This document shows, piece after piece, positions 35,263-42,872 of a stretch of DNA of 64,000 bases. Each line of letters starts with the position of its first letter. Position 1 is the stretch's first letter. A program made the position numbers and the translations under genes. The notes below the pieces were generated by a model. It did no database searches. It was not told where the DNA came from and saw nothing but the letters and a program-made list of their open reading frames with translations. The stretch comes from Lewinella sp. IMCC34183 (GTDB lineage: Bacteria; Bacteroidota; Bacteroidia; Chitinophagales; Saprospiraceae): assembly GCF_003390915.1 (NCBI RefSeq), contig NZ_QMEM01000001.1, positions 1,054,001 through 1,118,000 on the forward strand, written 5' to 3'.

Positions 35263-36042
35263 ATGCGCGCCAAGAAATCCTACGGGCAACACTTCCTCAC
35301 CAACGAGCACTACGCCCGGCAGATCGCCGAAGCCCTGCAGCGGACCGGAAAGTACGACCACGTCCTGGAGGTCGGGCCTGGCCAGGGCATGCTCACCAAG
35401 TACCTGCTGGAACGGGAAGAAGACTTCACGCTGACCGTATCGGAGGCCGACCGCGACATGGTGGCCTACTTGAATGTGCACTACCCGCAGCTGGCGGACC
35501 GCATCCAGGAGGGCGACTTCCTGCGGCTGCGCCTGGACCGGCTCTTCGGCGGGGAAGCCTTCGGCCTGGTGGGCAACTTCCCATACAATATCTCCAGCCA
35601 GATCCTGATCAAGCTGCTCGACAACTACCGGCAGATCCCGGAGATGGTGGGTATGTTCCAGAAGGAAGTCGCCGACCGGGTGATCATCGGCCACGGCAGC
35701 AAGGTGTACGGGGTCATCGGAGTGCTCGTGCAGGTGCGGTACGAACCGTCATTGCTGTTTAACGTAAGCCGGGGCAACTTCGCCCCGCCGCCCAAGGTGG
35801 AAAGCGCCGTCATCCGGCTGCTGCGGCGGGAGGAGCCGCTGGTACCGGACCACCTCTACGGCCGCTTCAAGCACGTGGTCAAGTCGGCCTTCGGGCAGCG
35901 CCGCAAGATGCTGCGCAACAGCCTCAAATCCGTCTTCCGCCCCGACACGCTCGCGGAGGGCGAGATATTCCGCCGCCGCCCCGAGCAGGTGAGCGTGGAA
36001 GAGTTCGTGGCCCTCACCCTGCAGTCGGCGGAGGAAGAATAG
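35263..36042 (+). CDS. rsmA: 16S rRNA (adenine1518/1519-N6)-dimethyltransferase
   Basis: A 259-aa enzyme (KsgA) that dimethylates two adenines in the 3' hairpin of 16S rRNA with S-adenosylmethionine during small-subunit maturation. Visible features are KKSYGQHFL at the N-terminus, motif I EVGPGQGMLTKYLL, and the catalytic NFPYNISSQ (usually NLPYNIS). The length is normal. A GC-rich inverted repeat just after the stop (36049-36075) probably terminates it. Confidence 0.95.
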   Translation: MRAKKSYGQHFLTNEHYARQIAEALQRTGKYDHVLEVGPGQGMLTKYLLEREEDFTLTVSEADRDMVAYLNVHYPQLADRIQEGDFLRLRLDRLFGGEAFGLVGNFPYNISSQILIKLLDNYRQIPEMVGMFQKEVADRVIIGHGSKVYGVIGVLVQVRYEPSLLFNVSRGNFAPPPKVESAVIRLLRREEPLVPDHLYGRFKHVVKSAFGQRRKMLRNSLKSVFRPDTLAEGEIFRRRPEQVSVEEFVALTLQSAEEE

Positions 36043-36048
36043 CAAACC

Positions 36049-36075
36049 CACCCCCGCACGGAGCGGGAGTGGGCG
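36049..36075 (+). terminator. Hairpin after rsmA
   Basis: An inverted repeat of 11 bases with one mismatch around a 5-base loop (CCCACCCCCGC with GCGGGAGTGGG), seven bases after the stop. No T tract. Confidence 0.5.
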
Positions 36076-36108
36076 AGAAACGCTGTAAAAGTCTGGGTAA
36101 CCGGAAGG

Positions 36109-36186
36109 TTACTGCTTCACCAGTCGTATTCGTAGTGGCACGCCGTCGGCCGGTGGTACGCGGACCCGACAGGCTCCCGCGGGCCG
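36109..36186 (-). pseudogene. Possible remnant of a T9SS type-A sorting domain
   Basis: On the minus strand the last codons before a TAA read RVRVPPADGVPLRIRLVKQ. This resembles the end of type-A C-terminal sorting signals of Bacteroidota, which commonly finish in (R/K)LVKQ. A TAA interrupts the frame a few codons upstream and no signal peptide or long frame precedes it. It is therefore read as the decayed 3' end of a secreted-protein gene. Confidence 0.35.
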
Positions 36187-36884
36187 GGCGGGTTAGCGAT
36201 CGGGCGTGGCGCTATTCATGGACCAAGGATGGCTAAAGCGGTGTACCGGTAAGTTTGGCGGTGGGGCGCCCGGGGCCCGTGATAACTGATAGATGGGGAA
36301 ATGACCTGCCGGCACTGAGCGGTATAGAACGGCGGTGGCCGACGAGCAGCAGCAATAGCGCACGCCAAGCGGAGGGTAGAATATCGGTCACGTGTACTGA
36401 GTAATGGGTCATGGTGTATTCACCGCCGGTCCCCCGACGGTGAAGCGATCGCGCGGTGCCCGGGGCACCGCTGCGCGGACAGATACGTTGGCCGAGACAG
36501 CAGCGGATTCAGCAGAACCGAAAAAAATTGCTTCAATTCTCACCCGACCGGCAGGTAAGGGAAACGCCCCCTGCGATCTCCGAATAAAACACCCCGCAAC
36601 ACTCGATTTACGGAACCGCCCAAGGAGAACTTGGAAGGATTGGCGTAGGCCCCCGCTCGTCGCCCGGCCCCGCTGCCCCCGGCACCTGGTCCCCGGGCGC
36701 CCAAAACCCGTTTTGCACAACTTATTGATAATCATAAAAGTACGCGTATTACACTTCCATAATTCGGGCTGCAGGCGCGGAACGCTGAGGTGAAAAGCGT
36801 CCTTGGAAGACCGCGGCGGTACCGGGAACTTTGTCAAGCACTTAGGGAGCACCGCTCCCCCACCTTCTCACCTATCAATCCCCC
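36187..36884. other. Intergenic region at the left edge of the peptide-export island
   Basis: No convincing gene. Short open frames exist on both strands at 36404-36852 but lack recognisable features. An AT-rich patch (about 36716-36765), a GAACTTTG element (36826-36833), and a 6-bp hairpin (36845-36859) lie before the first gene of the export operon and may be its promoter and leader. Confidence 0.5.
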
Positions 36885-37343
36885 ATGTACGCTTCTTCCC
36901 CCTACACTGCCTACCTGGCCGCCTGCCGCACGGGCGTCCGCGCCGAGGTCCGCCTGGGATCACCGCGGCAACCCGACTGCGGCGGCGTCGGCGTGTGCGC
37001 GGTACGGCTGTACGACGACCGCCGCTTCCGGACGGACGCCTGTCCGCAACGCATCTCCGCCTACCTCCGCCGCGACGCCCCCACCGGGCGGCTGCTGGTC
37101 CACTTCAACCGGGCCGGACTCACGCCCTTTCTGCGCCGCCGCTACCTGTCCGACGGATGTCTTTTCCTTCCCGAACCGGGACCGCTCTCCGGCGGGGTGC
37201 GCGAGGCCCTCGATCTCGACGCTCCTTACGACCTGGCACCGGGCCGCTACCCCGGCCTAGAAGACGACCACTTCCTCACCTTCTCCCTGGGCCTCGCGCG
37301 CCGCGCCGCCGGCGATCCGCCGCACCTGCGTGCCGCCGCCTGA
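36885..37343 (+). CDS. Hypothetical protein, first gene of the peptide-export operon
   Basis: A 152-aa protein rich in Arg, Asp and Pro, with no signal peptide and no membrane helix. I do not recognise it. It precedes the HlyD-type gene by 32 bp and the C39 transporter gene on the same strand, so it is probably co-transcribed and could be an accessory or regulatory factor. The sequence contains several spread cysteines (14, 31, 39, 53, 89) but no CxxC pair. Confidence 0.6.
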   Translation: MYASSPYTAYLAACRTGVRAEVRLGSPRQPDCGGVGVCAVRLYDDRRFRTDACPQRISAYLRRDAPTGRLLVHFNRAGLTPFLRRRYLSDGCLFLPEPGPLSGGVREALDLDAPYDLAPGRYPGLEDDHFLTFSLGLARRAAGDPPHLRAAA

Positions 37344-37375
37344 TCCTTTCTTCTCACACCTAAACTACCCACCCC

Positions 37376-38536
37376 GTGTCTATCGACGCTCCCCGTCTGT
37401 TTCCCTTTGCCCTGTACGACGGCGTGGAGGGCCTCCACGCCCGCCACGGCCGTACCGGCTACACGGTGTACCGCACCGTACTGCTGGCCCTGCTGCTGGG
37501 TGCCGCCGCCCTGCCGCTGATCCACGTCGACGTGACGACCCGCAGCCGCGGCGTACTGCGCCCCGACCGCAAGCTCACGCCCGTAGCCGTGCCGGTCGGC
37601 GGCCGTATCCTGGAGGCCCGCCTGGCCGAGAACGCCGCGGTATGCGCCGGGGATACGCTGCTCATCGTAGCCGCCGACGCCCTCGGCAGCGAGGCCGCCC
37701 ACCTGCGCCGCGAGCGGGCCGACCGAGACCGGCTCCTGGCCGACCTGCGAACCCTTCTGGACCCCACCGCGAACGCTACCTACCCCAGCCTGCGGACCGC
37801 CGTGTACCAGCGCGACTACCGCGAGTACCGCCGCCGCCGCGACGAGGCTCGCCTGCGGCTGGCCCACGCCGACCGCCACCGGGAGCGGCAGGAGGAGTTG
37901 CTGACCACCGGCTCCGTCGCACGCATGGACGCCGAACAGGCCACCTACGAGGCCGACCTGCTGCGCGGCCAACTGGCGCAGTTGACCGACCAACAGCAGC
38001 GGGCCTGGACCCAGGACCGGCAGCGGCTGCGCCGCGAGCGGGCCGACCTGGACCGGCAGCTTGAGCAGCTCCGGGCACGCGCGAAGGAATACGTCGTCAC
38101 CGCCCCCGTGGACGGCGAACTGACCCAGACCGGCGGCCTGCAGGCGGGTGCCTTTGCTACCCCCGGCCAGCTGCTGGCCCAGGTATCGCCGGCCGGACCG
38201 CTGCGGGTGGAGGCCTTCGTGAGCCCCGCCGACGTGGGTCTGCTGCGGGAGGGCATGGACGTACAGTTGCAGCTCGACGCCTTCGACCACCAGCAGTGGG
38301 GCCTGGCCGCGGCCACGCTGACGGAAATCGGTACCGACGTGACCGAGCTCGACGGAGCGGCCGCCTTCCGCGTACTCTGCACCCTGCACGACCGCGCCCT
38401 CTACCTGTCCAACGGCTACCGCGGTACCCTGCGCAAGGGCATGACCCTCACCGCCCACTTCACCCTCACCCGACGCACCCTCTACCAGCTGCTGCGCGAC
38501 CGCGTGGACGACTGGCTCAACCCCACCTACTACTAG
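37376..38536 (+). CDS. HlyD-family membrane-fusion (adaptor) protein
   Basis: A 386-aa periplasmic adaptor with one N-terminal transmembrane helix (about 36-55). A barrel-sandwich half-motif (VAVPVGGRILEARLAENAAV) precedes a long coiled-coil hairpin (about 100-240), and then the second half-motif and a beta-barrel (about 240-375). It would link the C39 ABC transporter to an outer-membrane channel. No TolC-like gene lies in the window, so that part must come from elsewhere. It starts at GTG 37376 and ends three bases before the transporter start. Confidence 0.85.
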   Translation: MSIDAPRLFPFALYDGVEGLHARHGRTGYTVYRTVLLALLLGAAALPLIHVDVTTRSRGVLRPDRKLTPVAVPVGGRILEARLAENAAVCAGDTLLIVAADALGSEAAHLRRERADRDRLLADLRTLLDPTANATYPSLRTAVYQRDYREYRRRRDEARLRLAHADRHRERQEELLTTGSVARMDAEQATYEADLLRGQLAQLTDQQQRAWTQDRQRLRRERADLDRQLEQLRARAKEYVVTAPVDGELTQTGGLQAGAFATPGQLLAQVSPAGPLRVEAFVSPADVGLLREGMDVQLQLDAFDHQQWGLAAATLTEIGTDVTELDGAAAFRVLCTLHDRALYLSNGYRGTLRKGMTLTAHFTLTRRTLYQLLRDRVDDWLNPTYY

Positions 38537-38539
38537 CCC

Positions 38540-40717
38540 ATGAAAACGACGATCAAGCAACACGACATCACGGACTGCGGCGCGGCCTGCCTGGCCTCCA
38601 TCGCCGCCCACTACCGGCTGGGCCTGCCGATCGCCCGCATCCGCCAGCTGGCCAGCACCGACCAGAAGGGAACCAACCTGCTGGGCCTGCTGCAGGCCGC
38701 CGAGAAGCTCGGCTTCAGCGGCCGGGGCGTGCGGGCCGAGGAGGAGCACCTGAAAACCGAGGCCGACTTCCCCGCCGTGGCACACGTGGTGGTACGGGGC
38801 CGGTTGCACCACTTCGTGGTGGTGTACAAGGTGACCGACAAGCACGTGCAGGTCATGGACCCCGCCAGCGGTCGCCTGGAGAAGCGGGACTGGGCCCGGT
38901 GGCGAGAGGAATGGACCGGCGTACTCCTGCTGCTGGCCCCGACCACTGATTTCCGGACCGGCGACCGGCGGACCTCCACGGCGGCCCGCTTCCGGGCGCT
39001 GCTGCAGCCCCACCGCTCGACCCTGCTGCAGGCCCTCTTCGGGGCGGTGGTGTACACGGTGCTGGGGCTCAGTACGTCCATCTACCTGCAGAAGATCACC
39101 GACTTCGTCCTCATCAACCGGAATCTGCGGCTGCTGAACCTGCTAAGCGTGACAATGATCGTGCTGCTCGGCCTGGCGATCTTCATCGGTGCCATGAAAT
39201 CCAAGCTGGTACTCCGCTCCGGGCAGCTGATCGACGCCCGCCTGATTCTGGGCTACTATCAGCACTTACTACGGTTGCCGCAGCGCTTCTTCGATACGAT
39301 GCGGACGGGGGAGATCATCTCGCGCATCGGCGACGCCGTGAAGATTCGCGCCTTCATCAACGACGTGGCGGTGAACCTGCTGGTGAACGTATTCATCGTG
39401 GTGTTCTCCTTCGCGCTCATGTTCACCTACTACTGGAAGCTCGCGCTGGTCCTGCTGACGGTCGTTCCCTGCTACGTGCTGATATACTGGGCCACAAACC
39501 GCCTCAATCGCAACCGCGAGCGCGAACTGATGGAACGCTCCGCCGACTTGGAAAGCCAACTGGTGGAAACGGTCAACGGCATTCGTACCCTTAAGCAATT
39601 GGGCCTAGAGGACTACGCCAACCAGCGCACCGAAACGCGCTTCGTACGCCTGCTGCGTACTACCTACCAGTCCGGTCTGACTACCATCTACAGCGGCAAC
39701 GCCTCCGAACTGGTGAGTCGGCTGTTCACCATCCTGCTGCTGTGGGTGGGGAGCTACTACGTGATCGCGGGTGCCATCACCGCCGGGGAGTTACTGGGCT
39801 TCTACGCACTGGTGGGCTACTTCACGGGGCCGGCCAAGGGGCTGATCGGGATGAACAAGACCATCCAGAACGCCCTGATCGCGGCCGACCGGCTTTTCGA
39901 GATCGTCGACCTGGACGGCGAAGAGGAGGCCACGCAGACGCTGGCGCTCACGCCCGAATTGATCGGCGACATCCGGTTTCGCGACGTGACCTACCGCTAC
40001 GGTTCGCGGCAACAGGTATTCGAAAACCTGAGCCTGACGCTACCGGCCGGACAGATCACCGGACTGGTAGGGGGCAGCGGGTCCGGCAAATCCACCCTCG
40101 CCGCCCTGCTGCAACGGCTTTATCCCCTGAACGGCGGAAAGATCTTCATCGGGGATACGGACCTGGCGTACGTCAGTACCGAAAGCCTGCGCGCCCGTAT
40201 TGGTGTGGTTCCCCAAGAACTGATGCTCTTTAGCGGAACCCTGCTGGAAAATATCGCCATTGGAGACTCCGAGCCGGATATGCAGCGCATCCTTGCGAGC
40301 TGCCGTGAACTTGGCCTGTTGCCCTTCATCGAGTCGCTGCCCGCCGGCTTTGCTACTCCCGTAGGCGAGCACGGCACCAACCTCAGCGGGGGGCAACGGC
40401 AGCGTATCGCTATCGCCCGGGCGCTGTACCGCGATCCGGATATCCTAATCCTGGACGAGGCCACCTCGGCGCTGGATAGCGCAAGCGAGGAGTTCGTCCA
40501 ACAGACCATGCACCGCCTGCGGGCCGCCGGCAAGACCATCATCGTCATCGCCCACCGCCTCAGTACCATCATGGACGCCGACCGGATCGTCGTCCTGCAG
40601 GACGGAAAAGTCGCCGAGCAGGGCACCCACAACGAACTGCTTGCTACCCTTGGCCCCTACCGCGAGCTCTGGAACAAGCAATTCCCGAGCCGGGTCGTCA
40701 AGCGACTAGCAGCCTAA
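38540..40717 (+). CDS. Peptidase C39-containing bacteriocin-type ABC transporter
   Basis: A 725-aa exporter of the LagD/ComA/NukT type. Residues 1-140 are a C39 cysteine peptidase that cuts leaders after a double glycine: Cys13 in QHDITDCGAAC, His91 in LHHFVVVY, Asp107 in VMDPASG. Six transmembrane helices follow (about 155-440). The nucleotide-binding domain has Walker A GGSGSGKST, signature LSGGQRQRIAIARAL, and Walker B ILILDEATSAL. All catalytic residues are intact. Its probable substrates are the two GG-leader peptides encoded at 42456-42829. Function is inferred from family and context. Confidence 0.93.
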   Translation: MKTTIKQHDITDCGAACLASIAAHYRLGLPIARIRQLASTDQKGTNLLGLLQAAEKLGFSGRGVRAEEEHLKTEADFPAVAHVVVRGRLHHFVVVYKVTDKHVQVMDPASGRLEKRDWARWREEWTGVLLLLAPTTDFRTGDRRTSTAARFRALLQPHRSTLLQALFGAVVYTVLGLSTSIYLQKITDFVLINRNLRLLNLLSVTMIVLLGLAIFIGAMKSKLVLRSGQLIDARLILGYYQHLLRLPQRFFDTMRTGEIISRIGDAVKIRAFINDVAVNLLVNVFIVVFSFALMFTYYWKLALVLLTVVPCYVLIYWATNRLNRNRERELMERSADLESQLVETVNGIRTLKQLGLEDYANQRTETRFVRLLRTTYQSGLTTIYSGNASELVSRLFTILLLWVGSYYVIAGAITAGELLGFYALVGYFTGPAKGLIGMNKTIQNALIAADRLFEIVDLDGEEEATQTLALTPELIGDIRFRDVTYRYGSRQQVFENLSLTLPAGQITGLVGGSGSGKSTLAALLQRLYPLNGGKIFIGDTDLAYVSTESLRARIGVVPQELMLFSGTLLENIAIGDSEPDMQRILASCRELGLLPFIESLPAGFATPVGEHGTNLSGGQRQRIAIARALYRDPDILILDEATSALDSASEEFVQQTMHRLRAAGKTIIVIAHRLSTIMDADRIVVLQDGKVAEQGTHNELLATLGPYRELWNKQFPSRVVKRLAA

Positions 40718-40833
40718 AGGCGCGGCCGCAGGTGCGGGGGCTGCACCCGTTTCCTACGGCCCGCCGGCTGTCTACGACCAAAATTTACCGGCCCACCACC
40801 GGGCCAGACACTATACCTAAACACACCTCCCAT

Positions 40834-41163
40834 ATGCCTATTTCAAAGCACCTCGAACAACTACGCCGTATGCATTCCCTCATCAAATTCCGGCGGACCG
40901 GCACCCCGGAGCAGTTCGCAGCTCGCCTTAACGTGTCCCGTAGCCAACTCTTCAAGCTACTGGCGGAACTGCGGGACCTGGGGGCACCCCTGCACTTCTG
41001 TCATCAACGACAGACATACGCGTACTACGAGAGCGTCGAGCTTAAGCTAGGTTTCGTAGCGGTGGAGCAACCGGAAAGGAAATCATCAGCCACGCCCCTG
41101 CACGAGGCAACGGTCGTCACCCTCCCCCTGCCCCGGGCCGCCCGGTCCTCGGCGTTTTCCTGA
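40834..41163 (+). CDS. Small helix-turn-helix regulator of the peptide island
   Basis: A 109-aa protein. Residues about 1-65 form a winged-helix/HTH_11-like DNA-binding region (HLEQLRRMHSLIKFRR, then TPEQFAARLNVSRSQLFKLL). A C-terminal segment with EXXELKLGF-type character follows. I recall similar small regulators next to GG-leader peptide transporters in Chitinophaga-like Bacteroidota. The frame is open to 40732, but the ATG at 40834 fits the domain start. It is the best candidate for binding the palindromes of the downstream repeat array; no evidence beyond position. Confidence 0.7.
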   Translation: MPISKHLEQLRRMHSLIKFRRTGTPEQFAARLNVSRSQLFKLLAELRDLGAPLHFCHQRQTYAYYESVELKLGFVAVEQPERKSSATPLHEATVVTLPLPRAARSSAFS

Positions 41164-41348
41164 TCAATCATCTACTCCACGTACCATGCAAGATTCACAC
41201 TTCACTGTGGTCACTGGATCACCGAGCCGCTCGGTCAGCCTGCTGTACGGTTCGCCGTCGGGATACCCGCGGGAGCCAATTATGCGGGCCGCGTTACTCA
41301 CCTGCACATCCGATGTGCTTCTGCCATGCCAGGTCAAATACTTCCTTC

Positions 41349-41477
41349 ATGAAAAAATATAAGCGAGATATCCTATCTCTGATTGCCTTCTGCGCGCTGT
41401 CCCTCCCCACCAGCTGGGTGTTCCGGCAACTGGGCCACCTGTTTCGCGACTATATCTATCGGTTCCTGGAGTCATAA
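41349..41477 (+). CDS. 42-aa single-helix membrane peptide
   Basis: A short ORF beginning MKKYKRDILSLIAFCALS, with one hydrophobic helix and a basic/aromatic C-terminus (QLGHLFRDYIYRF). It resembles the 50-aa ORF at 45422-45574: both have a KRDxLxLxIA start and an (E/Q)LGHxF segment near the end. The pair suggests a small membrane-protein family specific to this island. Possible immunity or accessory peptide; role unknown. Confidence 0.55.
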   Translation: MKKYKRDILSLIAFCALSLPTSWVFRQLGHLFRDYIYRFLES

Positions 41478-41550
41478 TTTCCGACTCCTGCCGTGATTTA
41501 CGCAACGATAGGTACCGGGGACGAAACAAACCACTATTAACCTTCAAGAT

Positions 41551-42155
41551 TAACACCAGTCCACAAATAGTGGACTGACCCACCCTAAACTTGCAGTATG
41601 AATCAGCGGACAGAACGCTGTCCGCCCTACGACTGACATTTTCACGTATACCGCAAGATTTAACACCAGTCCACAAATAGTAGACTGACCCACCCTAATC
41701 TTGCAGTATGAATCAGCGGACAGAACGCTGTCCGCCCTACGACTGACATTTTTCACGTATACCGCAAGAATTAACACCAGTCCACAAATAGTGGACTGAC
41801 CCACCCTAATCTTGCAGTATGAATCAGCGGACAGAACGCTGTCCGCCCTACGACTGACATTTTTCACGTATACCGCAAGATTTAACACCAGTCCACGAAT
41901 AGTGGACTGACCCACCCTAATCTTGCAGTATGAATCGGCGGACAGAACGCTGCCCGCCCTACGACTGACATTTTTCACGTATACCGCAAGATTTAACACC
42001 AGTCCACAAATAGTGGACTGACCCACCCTAATCTTGCAGTATGAATCAGCGGACAGAACGCTGCCCGCCTTAAGACTGACATTTTCACGTATACCGCAAG
42101 ATTTAACACCAGTCCACAAATAGTGGACTGACCCACCCTAATCTTGCAGTATCAT
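41551..42155. repeat. Six-copy tandem array of 110-111 bp units
   Basis: Units begin at 41551, 41661, 41772, 41883, 41994 and 42104. The sixth is cut after about 52 bp, where it runs into the leader of the peptide genes. Each unit has an outer inverted repeat (GCAAGATT with AATCTTGC) around an inner one (AGTCCAC, loop AAATA, GTGGACT). A promoter-like TAATCTTG four bases before an ATG follows, then a tiny ORF (MNQRTERCPPYD), and a hairpin (GCGGACAG, loop AACG, CTGTCCGC). Differences between copies are few, so the array is young or kept uniform. In copy six the ATG is changed. A multi-promoter/operator array or a structured RNA array is inferred. Confidence 0.9.
42137..42153 (+). promoter_or_regulatory. 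Proposed promoter (sixth repeat copy) of the peptide genes
   Basis: Contains TAATCTTG followed by CAGTATC, equivalent to the TAATCTTGCAGTATG of the other copies but without a start codon. Transcription from here would run into a leader with a CGAATGC/GCATTCG hairpin (about 42218-42234) and then the first small ORF at 42265. Confidence 0.4.
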
Positions 42156-42264
42156 CCGGGAACGTTTCCGGAGCACCTATACCCATCACCTATTCCCCAC
42201 CCGTTCACCGCCACGGCCGAATGCGCTGCATTCGCCGGGGCGAGTGAACACTAATACCATCACT

Positions 42265-42408
42265 ATGAAAACCTCTGAATTTTACGAAGACGCTGATGAC
42301 TCTTGCCTCTCCATACCGCACATCATCCTGGACTGGAACGAAAACCTATCGCTGGAGGAGTATCTGGAGCGGATGCGGGAGCGGAGTGAGGCTATACTTA
42401 GGCCTTAA
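42265..42408 (+). CDS. 47-aa acidic protein preceding the bacteriocin-like peptides
   Basis: A small ORF (MKTSEFYEDADDSCLSIP, then DWNENLSLEEYLERMRE) with no double-glycine motif, no membrane helix and a high content of Glu and Asp. It is the first ORF after the repeat array and lies 47 bp before the first GG-leader peptide. It may be a regulator, chaperone or immunity factor, or a short leader ORF. I recognise no family. Confidence 0.5.
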   Translation: MKTSEFYEDADDSCLSIPHIILDWNENLSLEEYLERMRERSEAILRP

Positions 42409-42455
42409 TAAATCTAAAACTATTTTCATTACCTCATCACTAAATTCATTATCAC

Positions 42456-42632
42456 ATGACTTCATTATCTAGCAACAACATCCAAAAAATTTGCGGCGGT
42501 TTCGGCTACTATCCCGGTTACGACCGGGAGGCGCACATTCGGGCTGGCAATCTATTAGTTGGGGGGACTGCTGGTTTTATTACCGGCCTAGTTAGAGGCT
42601 TTTGGGAAAAAGCTGTAGAGTACACAAAATAA
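42456..42632 (+). CDS. Double-glycine-leader peptide A, candidate class IIb bacteriocin-like peptide
   Basis: A 58-aa ORF. Residues 1-15 (MTSLSSNNIQKICGG) form a leader ending in GG, the cleavage site of C39 peptidases. The 43-aa core begins FGYYPGYDRE and carries a glycine zipper: Gly36, Gly40, Gly44 and Gly48 are exactly four residues apart (GxxxGxxxGxxxG) in a hydrophobic helix. The core then ends with aromatic and charged residues (FWEKAVEYTK). GxxxG motifs are the helix-helix signature of two-peptide bacteriocins. It pairs with peptide B, 26 bp downstream, and the C39 transporter upstream. Activity is inferred, not shown. Confidence 0.8.
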   Translation: MTSLSSNNIQKICGGFGYYPGYDREAHIRAGNLLVGGTAGFITGLVRGFWEKAVEYTK

Positions 42633-42658
42633 TCTGGTAACCTAATAAATATAGAATC

Positions 42659-42829
42659 ATGACTGACCTCACTATTAGTACTCAACTAACCACCTATGGA
42701 GGCGGCGCAGTTGAAGATCTTAAATCAGGCTACGAAATCGGCAACGCCGCCGGTCACTGGGTTGGCGAAAAGATTGTAGAACTCATAGCCGTTGGAAACT
42801 GGCTAGGAAAGATGTTTTCAGGTAACTAA
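42659..42829 (+). CDS. Double-glycine-leader peptide B, candidate class IIb bacteriocin-like peptide
   Basis: A 56-aa ORF. The leader MTDLTISTQLTTYGG (cut after Gly15 or Gly16) precedes a core of about 40 aa. Gly24, Gly28, Gly32 and Gly36 form a perfect glycine zipper (GYEIGNAAGHWVG), and a further GNWLG (Gly46, Gly50) follows. Leader start (MT.L) and architecture match peptide A, so the two look like the complementary halves of a two-peptide, membrane-permeabilising bacteriocin. A canonical terminator follows eight bases after the stop, separating it from the CPBP gene. Too short to be found by ordinary gene callers with a 60-aa cut-off. Confidence 0.8.
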   Translation: MTDLTISTQLTTYGGGAVEDLKSGYEIGNAAGHWVGEKIVELIAVGNWLGKMFSGN

Positions 42830-42836
42830 TTTTACT

Positions 42837-42869
42837 CCGGCTGCGCTAAAAACGCAGTCGGATTTTTTA
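42837..42869 (+). terminator. Canonical Rho-independent terminator after peptide B
   Basis: A 9-bp GC-rich stem (CCGGCTGCG with CGCAGTCGG, one G-U pair), loop CTAAAAA, then ATTTTTTAT. It is the only textbook stem-plus-T-tract terminator I noticed in the window. It would end the highly expressed peptide transcript, with some read-through into the CPBP gene. Confidence 0.85.
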
Positions 42870-42872
42870 TAA

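Noticed and set aside
34324..35694. Long minus-strand frame of 456 aa opposite the M20 and rsmA genes
   Set aside because: Both plus-strand genes have clear catalytic motifs; the minus frame is a typical GC-rich shadow. The same applies to 37247-39013, 21893-23236, 22948-24168, 58166-59929 and 62729-63676.
36404..36852. Open frames on both strands in the gap before the export operon
   Set aside because: Overlapping frames of 129 and 147 aa with no recognisable domain, biased low-complexity composition and no promoter; treated as chance frames in GC-rich DNA.
41186..41362. 58-aa plus-strand ORF before the 42-aa membrane peptide
   Set aside because: It overlaps the start of the better supported 42-aa ORF, has no GG leader or membrane helix, and shows no similarity to other island peptides.
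41550..42119. Minus-strand 189-aa open frame with 37-residue repeats across the tandem array
   Set aside because: It exists only because most units are 111 bp, a multiple of three. Units of 110 bp shift the frame, there is no start signal or family, and the DNA is explained better by palindromes and promoter-like elements on the plus strand.
41551..42155. CRISPR array
   Set aside because: Units are contiguous and nearly identical over their full 111 bp, with no variable spacers, and no cas genes are present.
42265..42408. Third bacteriocin precursor
   Set aside because: The ORF is strongly acidic and lacks a double glycine, a hydrophobic core and GxxxG motifs, so it is listed only as an unknown accessory ORF.
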